Shown: positions 53,067 through 62,048, numbered from the stretch's first letter. The stretch is 64,000 bases of DNA from Desulfatiglans anilini DSM 4660 (GCF_000422285.1 NZ_AULM01000005.1:124001-188000); one strand, 5' to 3'. The notes: generated by a model from the letters alone, not told the origin. Numbers and translations are program-made.

Positions 53067-53789
53067 TCAAGCGTTCTCGGAATTCAGGCCAACCTCCACT
53101 TGTTCAAGATGGCGCTGGCGGTAATACTGATAATACCCGAATACCTTCTCCACATAAGCCTGGGTGGCCTTGAAGGGCGGGACCCCTCGATGTTCCAGCA
53201 CGGCGCCCAGGCCGGCGTTATAAGCGGCCAGCGCAAGCGTTACATTGCCTTTGAACCGGTCGAGGAGTTTCTTCAGATACCGAACACCGCCATCGATGTT
53301 GTGGGCCGGATTGTAGATGTCCTTTACGCCCAGCGATTCAGCGGTCTCAGGCATCAACTGCATCAAACCCTTGGCGCCTCTCGGGGAGACTGCCTTTGGG
53401 TTGTAACCCGATTCGGCCATGATGACGGCCTTGATAAGCACGGGATCGACCTCGTAGCGCTCCGCTGCCGAGCGAATTAGCGGCTTGAGGTGTGCGCCGA
53501 CCGGTTTGCCCTTCGCATAGGCGAGCTGTTCCGTCTTTGCTTTCACCGCCTCCTTCCGCGCCTCGGCCTCCTTCCGGACCTCGGCATCCTCTTGACCTGC
53601 CGCCTCTTCTCTGAAGAATGCCTCGGGTGTGAAGGCCAGACACCAATGGTCGATCTGTTTGGAAAAATGGGGCGTGCTTTGGGGAACAGGCTGAAAGAAG
53701 ACCGGGATCAAAGCCAGAAGCAGAAAGCATATCCCGATCCCTCGACTAAAATCGTTCAGCCGGAAAGGCCTCAGGATTTCCGTAGCCAT
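53067..53789 (-). CDS. Lytic murein transglycosylase, SLT domain
   Basis: 240 residues. An N-terminal anchor (IGICFLLLALIPVFF), an Ala/Glu/Lys-rich coiled segment (about 68-90), then SLT: catalytic Glu in IMAESGYNPKAVS, GAKGLMQLMPETAESLG, NIDGGVRYLKKLL and LALAAYNAG. Cleaves peptidoglycan in the periplasm. GGAGG precedes ATG 53789. Confidence 0.92.
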   Translation of the reverse strand: MATEILRPFRLNDFSRGIGICFLLLALIPVFFQPVPQSTPHFSKQIDHWCLAFTPEAFFREEAAGQEDAEVRKEAEARKEAVKAKTEQLAYAKGKPVGAHLKPLIRSAAERYEVDPVLIKAVIMAESGYNPKAVSPRGAKGLMQLMPETAESLGVKDIYNPAHNIDGGVRYLKKLLDRFKGNVTLALAAYNAGLGAVLEHRGVPPFKATQAYVEKVFGYYQYYRQRHLEQVEVGLNSENA

Positions 53790-53977
53790 AGAAATAACCT
53801 CCAAAATTGGGGATAACTAGGAATTTTATTGGCGGGCTTCCAGGATGTCAACCCGTTTTGGCACTCCTCGCCCCTGCGCCTCCAATACGAAGGGAGAGAA
53901 ATCGAAGGATTTTCGCGCAGACGCGGGTTCCACTGGAGCGATGTTTTTGAAAATGCTATAATTCGCAATTTGTCCAT

Positions 53978-54168
53978 AGTCTGTAAATGAGGGCTTTCTC
54001 CGTACGCTCCGCGCGCTTTATCTCGCCGCTTCGCGGCGGATCCCGGTTTGGCGGCTAGCAAGAAAATCAAGCCTCATTAAAAAGGCGACCTGTACAGGCC
54101 GCAGCACGGGCATCCGTGCAGGTTGACGCCTAGATTGGGGAAAAAAAACCGGTTCCGAATGAAAACCC
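53978..54168 (+). repeat. Dispersed palindromic repeat, copy G, with one hairpin unit inserted
   Basis: Left-arm remnant TCTGTAAATGAGGGCTTT (53979), then a hairpin unit with GTACGC...GCGCGC and CGCCGC-TTCG-CGGCGG ending TCCCGG, then GCTAGCAAGAAAATCAAG, AAGGCGACC, GTGCAGGTTGACGCC, ATTGGGGAAAAAAAACCGG. It occupies the gap between the lytic transglycosylase and purine phosphorylase genes (divergent). Confidence 0.65.
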
Positions 54169-54206
54169 GGCTTGCCTCGGCATTTCACCTGAAAAGGAGC
54201 CCCTGG

Positions 54207-55034
54207 ATGGAGAAGAAATTAGAATCGGCGCACCGTTTTCTGGCACAAGAGATCGGACGGACGCCGCGCGTTGCGATGATCACGGGAACGGGGCTCAATG
54301 CGGTAACGGAAGCCCTGGAGGTGGACGCCCGCATTCCTTATGCGGCGATCCCGCATTTTCCAGTCTCGACCACCGACGGCCACCGTGGAACGCTGGCCGT
54401 CGGAACATTCGCCGGCAAACGGCTGATCGCCCTCGAAGGCCGTTTCCATCTCTACGAAGGCTACTCGGCTGCAGAGATTGCCCTCCCGATCCGCGTCATG
54501 CGGTTGCTGGGCGTAACGCACCTTTTCATATCGAGCGCCGCGGGCGGCCTCAACCCCCGCTTCAACCCCGGGGATCTCATGCTGATCACCGACCATATCA
54601 ATTTGACGGGAAAGTCCCCTCTCACGGGGCCCAACCTCGAGACGCTCGGTCCCAGGTTTCCGGATCTGACGAAAGCCTACGCCCCGGATCTCCAGCGGCT
54701 CGCTTCGGCGGCCGCCCTCGAGGAAAGGATGGAGCTTCAGAAAGGGGTGTATGCGGCCGTCCACGGGCCGCATCTCGAGACGCCCTCCGAAACCCGCTAT
54801 TTGAGACTCATTGGAGGCGACGCCGTCGGGATGTCCACAGTAATGGAAACCATCGCAGCGGTGCATTGTGGACTGAAAGTCCTTGCGATCGCTGTCATAG
54901 CCAATGTCAACCGCCCTGACCTCATGGAGGAAATCAGCCTCGACGACGTCATCACCCGCGCGAATCAGGCCAGCCCCAGGCTGGCGCGTCTCTGGGGGCG
55001 GATCATGAACTTGACGGAGGAGGGTCCTTTCTAA
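54207..55034 (+). CDS. Purine-nucleoside phosphorylase, class I trimeric type
   Basis: 275 residues. MITGTGLNAVTEAL phosphate loop, HFPVSTTDGHRG, GRFHLYEGY, GPHLETPSETRYLR (purine Glu) and GMSTVMETIAAVHCG with the purine-site Asn in VIANVNRPD. Cleaves purine nucleosides with phosphate in salvage. Methylthioadenosine use cannot be excluded. AAGGAG precedes ATG 54207. The stop overlaps the ATG of the next gene (TAATG). Confidence 0.9.
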   Translation: MEKKLESAHRFLAQEIGRTPRVAMITGTGLNAVTEALEVDARIPYAAIPHFPVSTTDGHRGTLAVGTFAGKRLIALEGRFHLYEGYSAAEIALPIRVMRLLGVTHLFISSAAGGLNPRFNPGDLMLITDHINLTGKSPLTGPNLETLGPRFPDLTKAYAPDLQRLASAAALEERMELQKGVYAAVHGPHLETPSETRYLRLIGGDAVGMSTVMETIAAVHCGLKVLAIAVIANVNRPDLMEEISLDDVITRANQASPRLARLWGRIMNLTEEGPF

Positions 55035-56356
55035 TGCCTTTTGATATTTTGATCGAAAACGCGGTCATTCTCACCTGCAATGCGCACAAGAACCTGATTC
55101 CCCATGGGTGGCTGGGAATCAGCGGGGACAGCATCGCCTACCTGGATGAATGCGCCCCCGAAGATGCAACCGCTGCCAAGACGATAGACGGCAGTGGCTT
55201 TCTGGTGCTTCCGGGCCTCGTGAACGGACATACCCACGCCGCGATGACACTCTTCCGGGGGTTGGCCGACGACCTCCCCTTGATGGAATGGCTCGAAAAT
55301 TACATCTTTCCCGTCGAGCGCCGGATGGATGCCGAGTTTGTTCACACGGGCGCGCTTCTGGCCTGCGCAGAGATGATCAGATCCGGTACGACCACCTTTT
55401 CCGACATGTACCTCTTCGAGGACGCCGTCGCGGAGGCAGCCAAAATGGCGGGGATGCGCTGTCTCGTCGGAGAAGTGCTCTATGATTTTCATTCTCCCAG
55501 CTACGGTTCGGTGGAAAACGCCCTTGCCTACACCGAAGAATTCATTGAGCGCTGGCGCGGGGACCCGCTGATCCATGTTGCCGTCGAACCGCACTCCTTG
55601 TATACCTGCAGCGCTGATTTGCTGAAAAAGGCGAACGAACTGGCTCTCCGCCATGGGATTCCCCTGATCACCCACGTTGCGGAAACTCAGAGCGAGTGCG
55701 CGGAGATCGAACGCCGATTCGGATTGAGCCCCGTTGGCTATCTCGAGTCCCTCGGCCTGTTGGGCGGACATCTCATCGCCGCCCACGCGGTTCACGTCGG
55801 TGAGGCGGATCTGGGAGCGATGGCTGGAGCCGGAGTGAGGATCGTTCACAACCCCGAGAGCAACATGAAACTCGCTTCGGGAATCGCACCGGTGCCGCGC
55901 ATGCTGGAGATGGGCCTGACCGTTGCACTCGGCACCGACGGGTGCGCCTCGAATAATGATCTCGATATGATCCAGGAAATGGATACAGCAGCCAAACTGC
56001 ACAAGGTCATTCAACAGGATCCGACGGTCATGGATGCCGAGACCGTCCTGCGTATGGCCACGATCCAGGGAGCTGCTGCGCTCGGTCTGGACCGACAGAC
56101 CGGCTCCCTCGAACCGGGGAAAAAAGCGGACGTGATCCTGATCGACACCCGTCAGCCCCATCTGACGCCCATGTACAACCCCTGTTCGCATCTTGTCTAT
56201 GCGGCGCGCGGGCAGGATGTCCGCCATGTCATCATCGACGGACGAATGGTCATGGAAGATCGCCGCCTTCTGACGATGGACCTCCCCGATATACTGGCGC
56301 GCGCAGACCGAATGGGCCAGCGTGTTGCCGGTTGGGTGAAAGGCTCCCCCAGATGA
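55034..56356 (+). CDS. mtaD: 5-methylthioadenosine/S-adenosylhomocysteine deaminase-like amidohydrolase
   Basis: 440 residues. Metal sites GLVNGHTHAAMTLFRG, VAVEPHSLYTC, THVAETQSECA, AAHAVHV and LGTDGCASNNDLDM are in the MtaD/TrzN order, and the tail ends with amidohydrolase KKADVILID. Deaminates MTA/SAH (or adenosine-like substrates). Pairing with the phosphorylase fits nucleoside salvage. Confidence 0.9.
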   Translation: MPFDILIENAVILTCNAHKNLIPHGWLGISGDSIAYLDECAPEDATAAKTIDGSGFLVLPGLVNGHTHAAMTLFRGLADDLPLMEWLENYIFPVERRMDAEFVHTGALLACAEMIRSGTTTFSDMYLFEDAVAEAAKMAGMRCLVGEVLYDFHSPSYGSVENALAYTEEFIERWRGDPLIHVAVEPHSLYTCSADLLKKANELALRHGIPLITHVAETQSECAEIERRFGLSPVGYLESLGLLGGHLIAAHAVHVGEADLGAMAGAGVRIVHNPESNMKLASGIAPVPRMLEMGLTVALGTDGCASNNDLDMIQEMDTAAKLHKVIQQDPTVMDAETVLRMATIQGAAALGLDRQTGSLEPGKKADVILIDTRQPHLTPMYNPCSHLVYAARGQDVRHVIIDGRMVMEDRRLLTMDLPDILARADRMGQRVAGWVKGSPR

Positions 56357-57168
56357 GGAGTGGAGACCGGCCCCACATCGCGATCGGCAGCCGCCTCAAA
56401 GGGGTCGAAGGCGTACGCACCTTGGGTCTCAAGCCCAATTTTCACGATTACACCCACGAAGAGCGGCGGCTCATCCGCGAGGCATCCATCATTTTGTACC
56501 CCACGCAGAACTACGCCGAATTCTTTTCAACCATGGACAAACGCATCTTCCCGAGTCTGGAGACGCATCTCTATGCGGACGAGAAGATCAAACAGACCAC
56601 CCTTTTCAATCTCTTCGACCTTCCGCACCCGAAGACACGTTTTTATTACCATCGCCATCACTCTCTGATCACGCATGATTTCGAGTATCCCTTCATCGGC
56701 AAGATCCCGCGCCGGTCCGCCCGTGGAAGAGGGGTCTTTTTCATCGGCGACTCCGCGGCGCTCGCTGCCTACCTCGCTCGGACACCAGTCGCCTACATCC
56801 AGGAGTACCTGCCCCACACCCGTGACCTGCGCGTGGTGTTGATCAACTACGAACCTGTGCTCGCCTACTGGCGCGTCAAAGGATCCGGCGATTTCCGCGC
56901 GAATCTGGCGCAGGGAGGGACCATCGTCTTTGATGACGTGCCGGAGGAGGCGGTGCGGATCGCACGCGATGCCGCCATCAAATGCCGGTTCGACGATGTC
57001 GGCCTTGACCTCATCCACTGCGGAGGAAGGTGGCATGTAATCGAGGCCAATATGAAATACGGCCGTAAGGCCCTTCAACTCAAGGAAATCGATCCGCTGA
57101 GGATCATCCGCCGCCTGCTCGATCAGGATCAGCTCGGGCGGCAGGCCGCTTTCTCTTGCATATTTTGA
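56353..57168 (+). CDS. ATP-grasp (RimK-like) ligase
   Basis: 271 residues. FIGKIPRRSARGRGVFFI, an ATP-grasp lysine/glycine loop, YIQEYLPHTRDLRVVLIN, and the metal site VGLDLIHCGGRWHVIEANMKYG match RimK-type glutamate ligases. The substrate is unknown. ATG overlaps the mtaD stop (ATGA), so the three genes form an operon. Confidence 0.85.
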   Translation: MRSGDRPHIAIGSRLKGVEGVRTLGLKPNFHDYTHEERRLIREASIILYPTQNYAEFFSTMDKRIFPSLETHLYADEKIKQTTLFNLFDLPHPKTRFYYHRHHSLITHDFEYPFIGKIPRRSARGRGVFFIGDSAALAAYLARTPVAYIQEYLPHTRDLRVVLINYEPVLAYWRVKGSGDFRANLAQGGTIVFDDVPEEAVRIARDAAIKCRFDDVGLDLIHCGGRWHVIEANMKYGRKALQLKEIDPLRIIRRLLDQDQLGRQAAFSCIF

Positions 57169-57284
57169 AATCAGGCGTATTGTTTCGGGGAGCGCAATCC
57201 GTCAGAAAAACAGGATAGGCCTGTAACCTTTTTCCAAGATCCGGCTCTAGTAAAGTTAAAGAAGGCAATCAGGAGGATTTGAAG

Positions 57285-57503
57285 ATGCCCATTTATGAAT
57301 TCAAGTGTAAAGCGTGCAACACCGTTTTTGAGCGGCTCTGTCTGAAAGGCGACGACACTCAAAAGACGACTTGTCCCAAATGCGGCCACCCGGACTCCGA
57401 GCGCCTGATGTCGTCTTTTTCCAGCTTTTCGACCGGCAATGGCTTCGCATCGGGTGATACTGGCTCCATTCAGGGCGGATGCAGCTCCCATGGTTTTTCT
57501 TGA
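57285..57503 (+). CDS. FmdB family zinc-ribbon protein
   Basis: 72 residues. MPIYEFKCKACNTVFERLC and TCPKCGHPDSERLMS form the two-CxxC zinc ribbon of FmdB proteins, with a Gly/Ser tail (GGCSSHGFS). Function unsettled. AGGAGG lies 8 bp before ATG 57285. It is followed 237 bp later by the predicted selenoprotein. Confidence 0.88.
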   Translation: MPIYEFKCKACNTVFERLCLKGDDTQKTTCPKCGHPDSERLMSSFSSFSTGNGFASGDTGSIQGGCSSHGFS

Positions 57504-57740
57504 GCGTCCTGATCGCCGATCGCCGTGTGCGATCCAGGCCTGACTCTTTTTCCAAGGAGAACGCTCCATGCGACAACCTTCCCGGTCACGGCTGAAACCG
57601 ACCCCGGGCGAAGGGCATTTCCGGGCCATTCCCGCTATGGCGGGATGCCGTTGCGGCCTTTTTCAGAAAGCGCTTGCTGAAACGATGATGTCCTGAGGAA
57701 GCTGCCCTTGAACGAACCGTCTCAAAAAGGGGGAAAAACG

Positions 57741-57932
57741 ATGAGTCTTTGGCTGCTGCTGGCTGTCGTCGCGGTCTGGGTCTTGCTTCAGGCCGTGATT
57801 TTACCCAAATTCGGCATATCGACCTGAATGCGGAACGCCTGTCAGGTGGACAGGCCGGATGCAAAAACCTCTCACCGCGCGGAACTCCCGGCCGGCGACC
57901 TGACCCGGCCCGAGAATCCCCCGAGGCAGTAA
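57741..57932 (+). CDS. Predicted small membrane selenoprotein (in-frame TGA = Sec)
   Basis: A frame from ATG 57741 (AAAGGGGG upstream) encodes a single membrane helix, MSLWLLLAVVAVWVLLQAVI, then LPKFGIST, a TGA at 57825..57827, and continues 34 codons to TAA at 57930..57932: (U)MRNACQVDRPDAKTS... Total 63 residues with Sec at 29. The hairpin at 57837..57855 has the bacterial SECIS spacing, and selC is present in the window. The Sec would sit at the membrane edge beside Cys34 (U-x4-C), a possible redox or metal pair. If TGA is a stop, the product is a 28-residue membrane peptide. Function unknown; topology probably has the tail cytoplasmic or periplasmic depending on insertion. Confidence 0.65.
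57837..57855 (+). promoter_or_regulatory. Bacterial SECIS-like hairpin
   Basis: GCCTGTC (57837..57843), loop AGGTG (57844..57848), GACAGGC (57849..57855): a perfect 7 bp stem. The apical loop begins 16 nt after the TGA, within the 16-37 nt window reported for bacterial SECIS, and has G in the first two to three loop positions. TGC/GCA could extend the stem. No T-run follows, so it is not a terminator. Confidence 0.65.
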
Positions 57933-57964
57933 GTTACACGAAAACCTTACTCACCACTAAAAAA

Positions 57965-57989
57965 GGCGCCCCCGAGGGGTGCCTTTTTT
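57965..57989. terminator. Rho-independent terminator, bidirectional
   Basis: GGCGCCCC-CGA-GGGGTGCC followed by TTTTTT and preceded by AAAAAA. It lies between the predicted selenoprotein and the convergent atpF gene and can end both transcripts. It also shows that the Fo cluster does not run on into F1 genes. Confidence 0.9.
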
Positions 57990-58029
57990 AGTTCATAGGA
58001 AAACCCGGAAAGGTCACACCTTTCCGAAA

Positions 58030-58629
58030 TCAAATGAGCGCTCGGACGTATTTCCTCTGACCTTTGAGCCCTTGCACAAAATCCTCAACCAACCGCTCCT
58101 GGTCCTCGCTTGAAAACGCCTTTATGATGCGCTCTTGAACCAGTTCGACCGCCATTTCCGCAAGCTCCGCATTCAACTGCTTCTTGCCAGCGGCAACGAT
58201 GGCCTTCGACTCGAACTCGGCCTTATCCAGCATCCTTTTGGCCTGCTCCTTCGCCTGCTGGATCACCTCTTCCTTCTCGCGCTGCCCGATTTCGACCAAC
58301 CGCTGCCGGATCTCTTCGATCCGGGAATCGATGTCGGCAAGTTTGGCGGCCTCCGCCTCCACGGCAGCACGTTTTTCGCTGAGCTTCCCTTCGAGTTCCT
58401 GCAGGTTCACCTCGATCTTGTCCTTCTGACCGCGCAGGAAATCCATCAGGGGCTTTTTGGCGAATTTGATGAACAGAAAGACCAGGATGCCGAAATTGAC
58501 CCACAGCATGACATTGTCCCAGAGCTTCCGGCCGCTGCTGATCTCGGCGGCCTCCGCCAGGGAAACGGTCAACAAGACACCTGCGCCGAGGCAGATGAAA
58601 AAGATCGATCTCCTGCTGAACACGTTCAA
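58030..58629 (-). CDS. atpF: ATP synthase Fo, b subunit
   Basis: 199 residues. An N-terminal signal-like segment (SIFFICLGAGVLLTVSLAEAAE) precedes the membrane helix VMLWVNFGILVFLFIKFAKKPL and a long charged helical stalk (LQELEGKLSEKRAAVEAEAAK), ending EDFVQGL. Forms the peripheral stalk with the b' subunit. Overlaps b' by 4 bp. Last gene of the Fo cluster. Confidence 0.88.
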   Translation of the reverse strand: MNVFSRRSIFFICLGAGVLLTVSLAEAAEISSGRKLWDNVMLWVNFGILVFLFIKFAKKPLMDFLRGQKDKIEVNLQELEGKLSEKRAAVEAEAAKLADIDSRIEEIRQRLVEIGQREKEEVIQQAKEQAKRMLDKAEFESKAIVAAGKKQLNAELAEMAVELVQERIIKAFSSEDQERLVEDFVQGLKGQRKYVRALI

Positions 58630-59057
58630 GCTTCTATCCTCCTGCCGAGCACCTTCGGGATGATCTCATCGACGAGCGCAACGGCGTGATCCCTGAGCGA
58701 CGGCCTGGCCTCAGCCAACTCCCGCTCCACCTCCCCGGTGACCTTCGCCCGGATGGACGACACCGTTGCCTGCGCCTGGTCATACTCGACCATAGCCTCG
58801 CTGATGGCCTCTTCCCTCAGTTTGTTTCGCTCTTTGCTGGCGGCGCGGATGGCTTTTTCCTCTTCCCGCATGTACCGCTCCGCCATTTCAACGGCCTTCT
58901 GCTCGGCTTCCAATATATCGTTTTGGGCCTTCTCCATGTGCTCCTGCCTCGCCTTAATCAGTTTCCAGATCGGCAGGATCATCAGGTGCTTCAGGATGTA
59001 CATCAGCACCAGGAAATGAACCACTTGGGCGATCAGGGTCGCATTGATACTAATCAT
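58626..59057 (-). CDS. ATP synthase Fo, b' subunit
   Basis: 143 residues. N-terminal membrane segment (INATLIAQVVHFLVLMYILKH) and a charged coiled region (EKAQNDILEAEQKAVEMAERY). A second b-type subunit as in many deltaproteobacteria, cyanobacteria and photosynthetic bacteria, giving a bb' heterodimeric stalk. Confidence 0.88.
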   Translation of the reverse strand: MISINATLIAQVVHFLVLMYILKHLMILPIWKLIKARQEHMEKAQNDILEAEQKAVEMAERYMREEEKAIRAASKERNKLREEAISEAMVEYDQAQATVSSIRAKVTGEVERELAEARPSLRDHAVALVDEIIPKVLGRRIEA

Positions 59058-59081
59058 CGCACGTCTCCTCCGTAGGAGATC

Positions 59082-59366
<285 letters not shown>

Positions 59367-59375
59367 CTAAAACCC

Positions 59376-60356
59376 TTAAACGACGAATATCAGAACCAGA
59401 CTGACAACCATCGCATAGATGGCCGTGGATTGCGAAACCGCCTGACCGACCAGCATCGTTCTGGTCAGATCGCCGGCCGACTCGATGTTCCTTGCGACCC
59501 AGGCCACGGCACCCTCCGCCGTCATCCCGTTGCCGATTCCAGGACCGATTCCGCCAAAACCCATGGAGATGCCCGCCCCCAAAAGCGCCATCGCCGGTGC
59601 CAGAGCGGCCGTCTCGGGCAGGGCCCGGAACATGAGAATGAAGCTGACCAGCAATCCGAAGATTGCGGGCGTTTGCGAAACCGCCTGCCCCACCAGCATG
59701 GTCGTGGTTACCTGGCCCAGGGTCTCCGGATTGCGCGCGATGCCCTGGCAGCTCGCACCGGCGGCCATTCCGCCGCCGATCCCCGACCCGATGGACGCCA
59801 GCCCGGTGCTGAGCCCCGCGCCAAGGTATGCGGCCCACATCGGCATGACGGGAAGGCTTCCCGGGTTCATGAACATCAACATCAGCGCGACCACCATCGA
59901 GAAGATCGCCGGTGTCTGGGATACCGCTGAGCCGATGAGCATATTGGTGGTCAGCCGGCTCGTGAAGGCGGGCTGGCGCGCCATGCCCTTGCAGGCCTCT
60001 CCTGCGGGGAAGCCCGCGCCGATCCCCGACCCGATGGCCCCGAACCCCATGCAGACGCCTGCACCGAGGAGCGCCGCCGCGCGCAGGAGGTTGTCGCCGC
60101 CGGAGGCTGTGAAAAGCAGCAGGATCGCAATGACCAGGGCGAAAATAGCCGCTGATTCGGCGATCGCCTGGCCGACCAGCATGTTCTTCAAGATGTCGCC
60201 CGACTTGTTGGGTCGATAGGAAAGTCCTTCGTTCGCAAGGCCGGCCGTGTACCCTTCACCGAGTGCGGCCCCGATGGCGCCGAGGCCGATGCACATTCCG
60301 GCGCCGACAAAGGATGCCAGCCTGATGAGCGTCGCTGTGTCCATGTCCATAAACAT
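59376..60356 (-). CDS. Fourfold c-like subunit (four tandem c hairpins) of ATP synthase
   Basis: 326 residues, about eight membrane helices, made of four c repeats of 80-81 residues. The helix-2 carboxylate is Glu67 only in repeat 1 (GQAIAESAAIF); the matching positions are Gln147, Gln228 and Gln309 in repeats 2-4 (AVSQTPAIF, AVSQTPAIF, AVSQSTAIY). The helix-1 second carboxylate is Glu34 in repeat 1, then Ala114, Gly195 and Asn276. So one ion site is left per four hairpins. ATG 60356 starts 2 bp after the atpB stop; a longer frame to 60746 is in the wrong frame over atpB. It would mix with, or replace, AtpE in the rotor. Confidence 0.9.
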   Translation of the reverse strand: MFMDMDTATLIRLASFVGAGMCIGLGAIGAALGEGYTAGLANEGLSYRPNKSGDILKNMLVGQAIAESAAIFALVIAILLLFTASGGDNLLRAAALLGAGVCMGFGAIGSGIGAGFPAGEACKGMARQPAFTSRLTTNMLIGSAVSQTPAIFSMVVALMLMFMNPGSLPVMPMWAAYLGAGLSTGLASIGSGIGGGMAAGASCQGIARNPETLGQVTTTMLVGQAVSQTPAIFGLLVSFILMFRALPETAALAPAMALLGAGISMGFGGIGPGIGNGMTAEGAVAWVARNIESAGDLTRTMLVGQAVSQSTAIYAMVVSLVLIFVV

Positions 60357-60358
60357 AG

Positions 60359-61033
60359 CTATTTTACCTGTACCGAGATGTAAACAAGGGTTAGCATGGT
60401 GAACACAAAGGCCTGAATGGTCCCCACGAAGAGGCTGAAGAAGCAGATCAGCAGCGGGGGCAGCAGAATGCTGTAGATGAGGTGGGAAACGACGAGGATG
60501 ATGATCGCTCCTCCGAGGATATTCCCGTAAAGACGAAAGGAGATGGAGACGACCTTCGCGATTTCCCCGATGATGTTGAGCGGGGCCATAAAGAACATCG
60601 GCTCGCAGTATTCTTTCGCGTACTTTTTGAACCCTTTGGCCTTGATTCCAGAGTAATGGGCGATGACGAAGCCCAAAATCCCGAGGCTGAGAGGAGTGTT
60701 CAGATCCTTGGTAGGCTCGGAGAGCTTGGGAAAGACACCCAGCCAATTGCAGAGGATCAAAAACATAAAAAGGCTGCAGATCAGCGGGAAGTATTTCTTC
60801 GCCATTTTTTCGTCGAGGGCATCGCGGGTCAAGTCATGGAAACCGCCGACGAAAAGCTCCGCCACGACCTGAAAGGGATTGGGCAGGATGCCCTTTTTGC
60901 GCGTCGCGAGAAAACCGAAGAGGATCAAAATCGCCATGACGATCCAGGTCATGATCAGCGTGTCCCGGTTGAACACGAGGTTCATGCCGAACAGCTGGAG
61001 GGTCCACTGCGGGATACTGGTCAGGTCTTCCAT
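60359..61033 (-). CDS. atpB: ATP synthase Fo, a subunit
   Basis: 224 residues, five to six membrane helices. The essential Arg lies in IAKVVSISFRLYGNILGG, with the last helix region LFVGTIQAFVFTMLTLVYIS conserved. N-terminal part: KGILPNPFQVVAELFV and LCNWLGVFPKL. Forms the ion half-channels against the c ring. It precedes the fourfold c gene by 2 bp. Confidence 0.95.
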   Translation of the reverse strand: MEDLTSIPQWTLQLFGMNLVFNRDTLIMTWIVMAILILFGFLATRKKGILPNPFQVVAELFVGGFHDLTRDALDEKMAKKYFPLICSLFMFLILCNWLGVFPKLSEPTKDLNTPLSLGILGFVIAHYSGIKAKGFKKYAKEYCEPMFFMAPLNIIGEIAKVVSISFRLYGNILGGAIIILVVSHLIYSILLPPLLICFFSLFVGTIQAFVFTMLTLVYISVQVK

Positions 61034-61075
61034 AATGTCTCAATTCCTCAGAACTCTTCAGTCAATAAGATGATT

Positions 61076-61477
61076 CTACTGCGATGTCCCTCCGCCGGTA
61101 AGAGGACGAATGACCAAATGATCGGCGATCATGACAATCTGAACCGCGAACAAACCCACCGCCACCGCCGGAAAGTTGAATGAGGGGGACTTGGCCGCCA
61201 GGATCAAGGGCACAGCAAGAACGATATATCTCGTTGCGATCGAGGCCAAGCCGGTCATTCTGGCGCGGGCCTGGCTTCGGCCGAGAAGAAGCGGCCCCCA
61301 GATGCCCATCAGCAGAAAATTGACGACGCTGAAGGCGGCACCGAGGATCAGGCCCTTTCCCAGAGGGCGCTCCCCAAGCAGGATAAAAACCACCGCCCCC
61401 GCTATGAAAACCAGCAGGGCCTTTGCGGCGATTTTTGCTTGAAAACGGCTGACCTCGGCGAACGACGTATCACGCAT
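61076..61477 (-). CDS. ATP synthase subunit I-like membrane protein
   Basis: 133 residues, four hydrophobic segments (KALLVFIAGAVVFILLG; GLILGAAFSVVNFLLMG; ATRYIVLAVPLILA; VAVGLFAVQIVMIADHL). The layout and position before atpB fit the AtpI-like (ATP_synt_I) family, thought to help c-ring assembly or Mg2+ delivery. Overlaps the upstream atpZ-like gene by 8 bp. Confidence 0.82.
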   Translation of the reverse strand: MRDTSFAEVSRFQAKIAAKALLVFIAGAVVFILLGERPLGKGLILGAAFSVVNFLLMGIWGPLLLGRSQARARMTGLASIATRYIVLAVPLILAAKSPSFNFPAVAVGLFAVQIVMIADHLVIRPLTGGGTSQ

Positions 61478-61760
61478 CTTTGTTCTGCTTGTCTGTATCG
61501 CGGGTCACTTCCATGATCTGCCGATAGGCGGTGTATCCACCACCCGCGATACCCAGAAGGATGAATATGGTGATGAACAGGCCCTTCGTGTGCAGCCACT
61601 TGTCGAGGTAGTATCCTATAGCGAAGCAGAACAGGATAGAACCAGCGATGGTCAATCCGACCTGGCTGACAAGAGCGACGTCATCAACCCATTTGCCGTG
61701 CTTCTTTATATTGAAGATAGGCCTCTCTCCGAGCTTCGGCGCGGCACGCAGCCAAAGCAC
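61470..61760 (-). CDS. AtpZ/AtpI family protein
   Basis: About 96 residues, with two membrane helices (LTIAGSILFCFAIGYYLDKWL; LFITIFILLGIAGGGYTAY), the AtpZ pattern. AtpZ/AtpI is reported to aid Mg2+ or Ca2+ transport in Fo clusters. The start is uncertain: no ATG is suitably placed, and GTG at 61760 is offered as a likely start within a frame open to 61847. First gene of atpZ-I-B-(c4)-E-F'-F. Confidence 0.75.
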   Translation of the reverse strand: MLWLRAAPKLGERPIFNIKKHGKWVDDVALVSQVGLTIAGSILFCFAIGYYLDKWLHTKGLFITIFILLGIAGGGYTAYRQIMEVTRDTDKQNKDA

Positions 61761-62048
61761 TCCGATGCACGCGCGGATTGGGGCACATCTATAGAATGAA
61801 AGACACCGTCTGTCAAGGGCAAAAATGAGAAGAAATACTCTGTCCACGCGATGCCAGGGGCCCGCGGCGGGTAGGACAAGGGCCTGCTCGGTCTCCCCGT
61901 TGTTTCAGAGTGTTCCGGGTCCTCCGCCGCGCCGCTCCCTGCACTTCGAAGCAGGAAGAAATTCAGTCCCACCGCTTCGCGGCGGGTCCCGGTTTGGCCA
62001 ATAGCTAGATCCATCCGGAAAAGAGCATCCGGCGCGGTAAAGTTTCCA

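Noticed and set aside
60357-60746. N-terminal extension of the fourfold c protein
   Set aside because: It overlaps atpB in another frame and reads as nonsense; ATG 60356 right after the atpB stop is the natural start.
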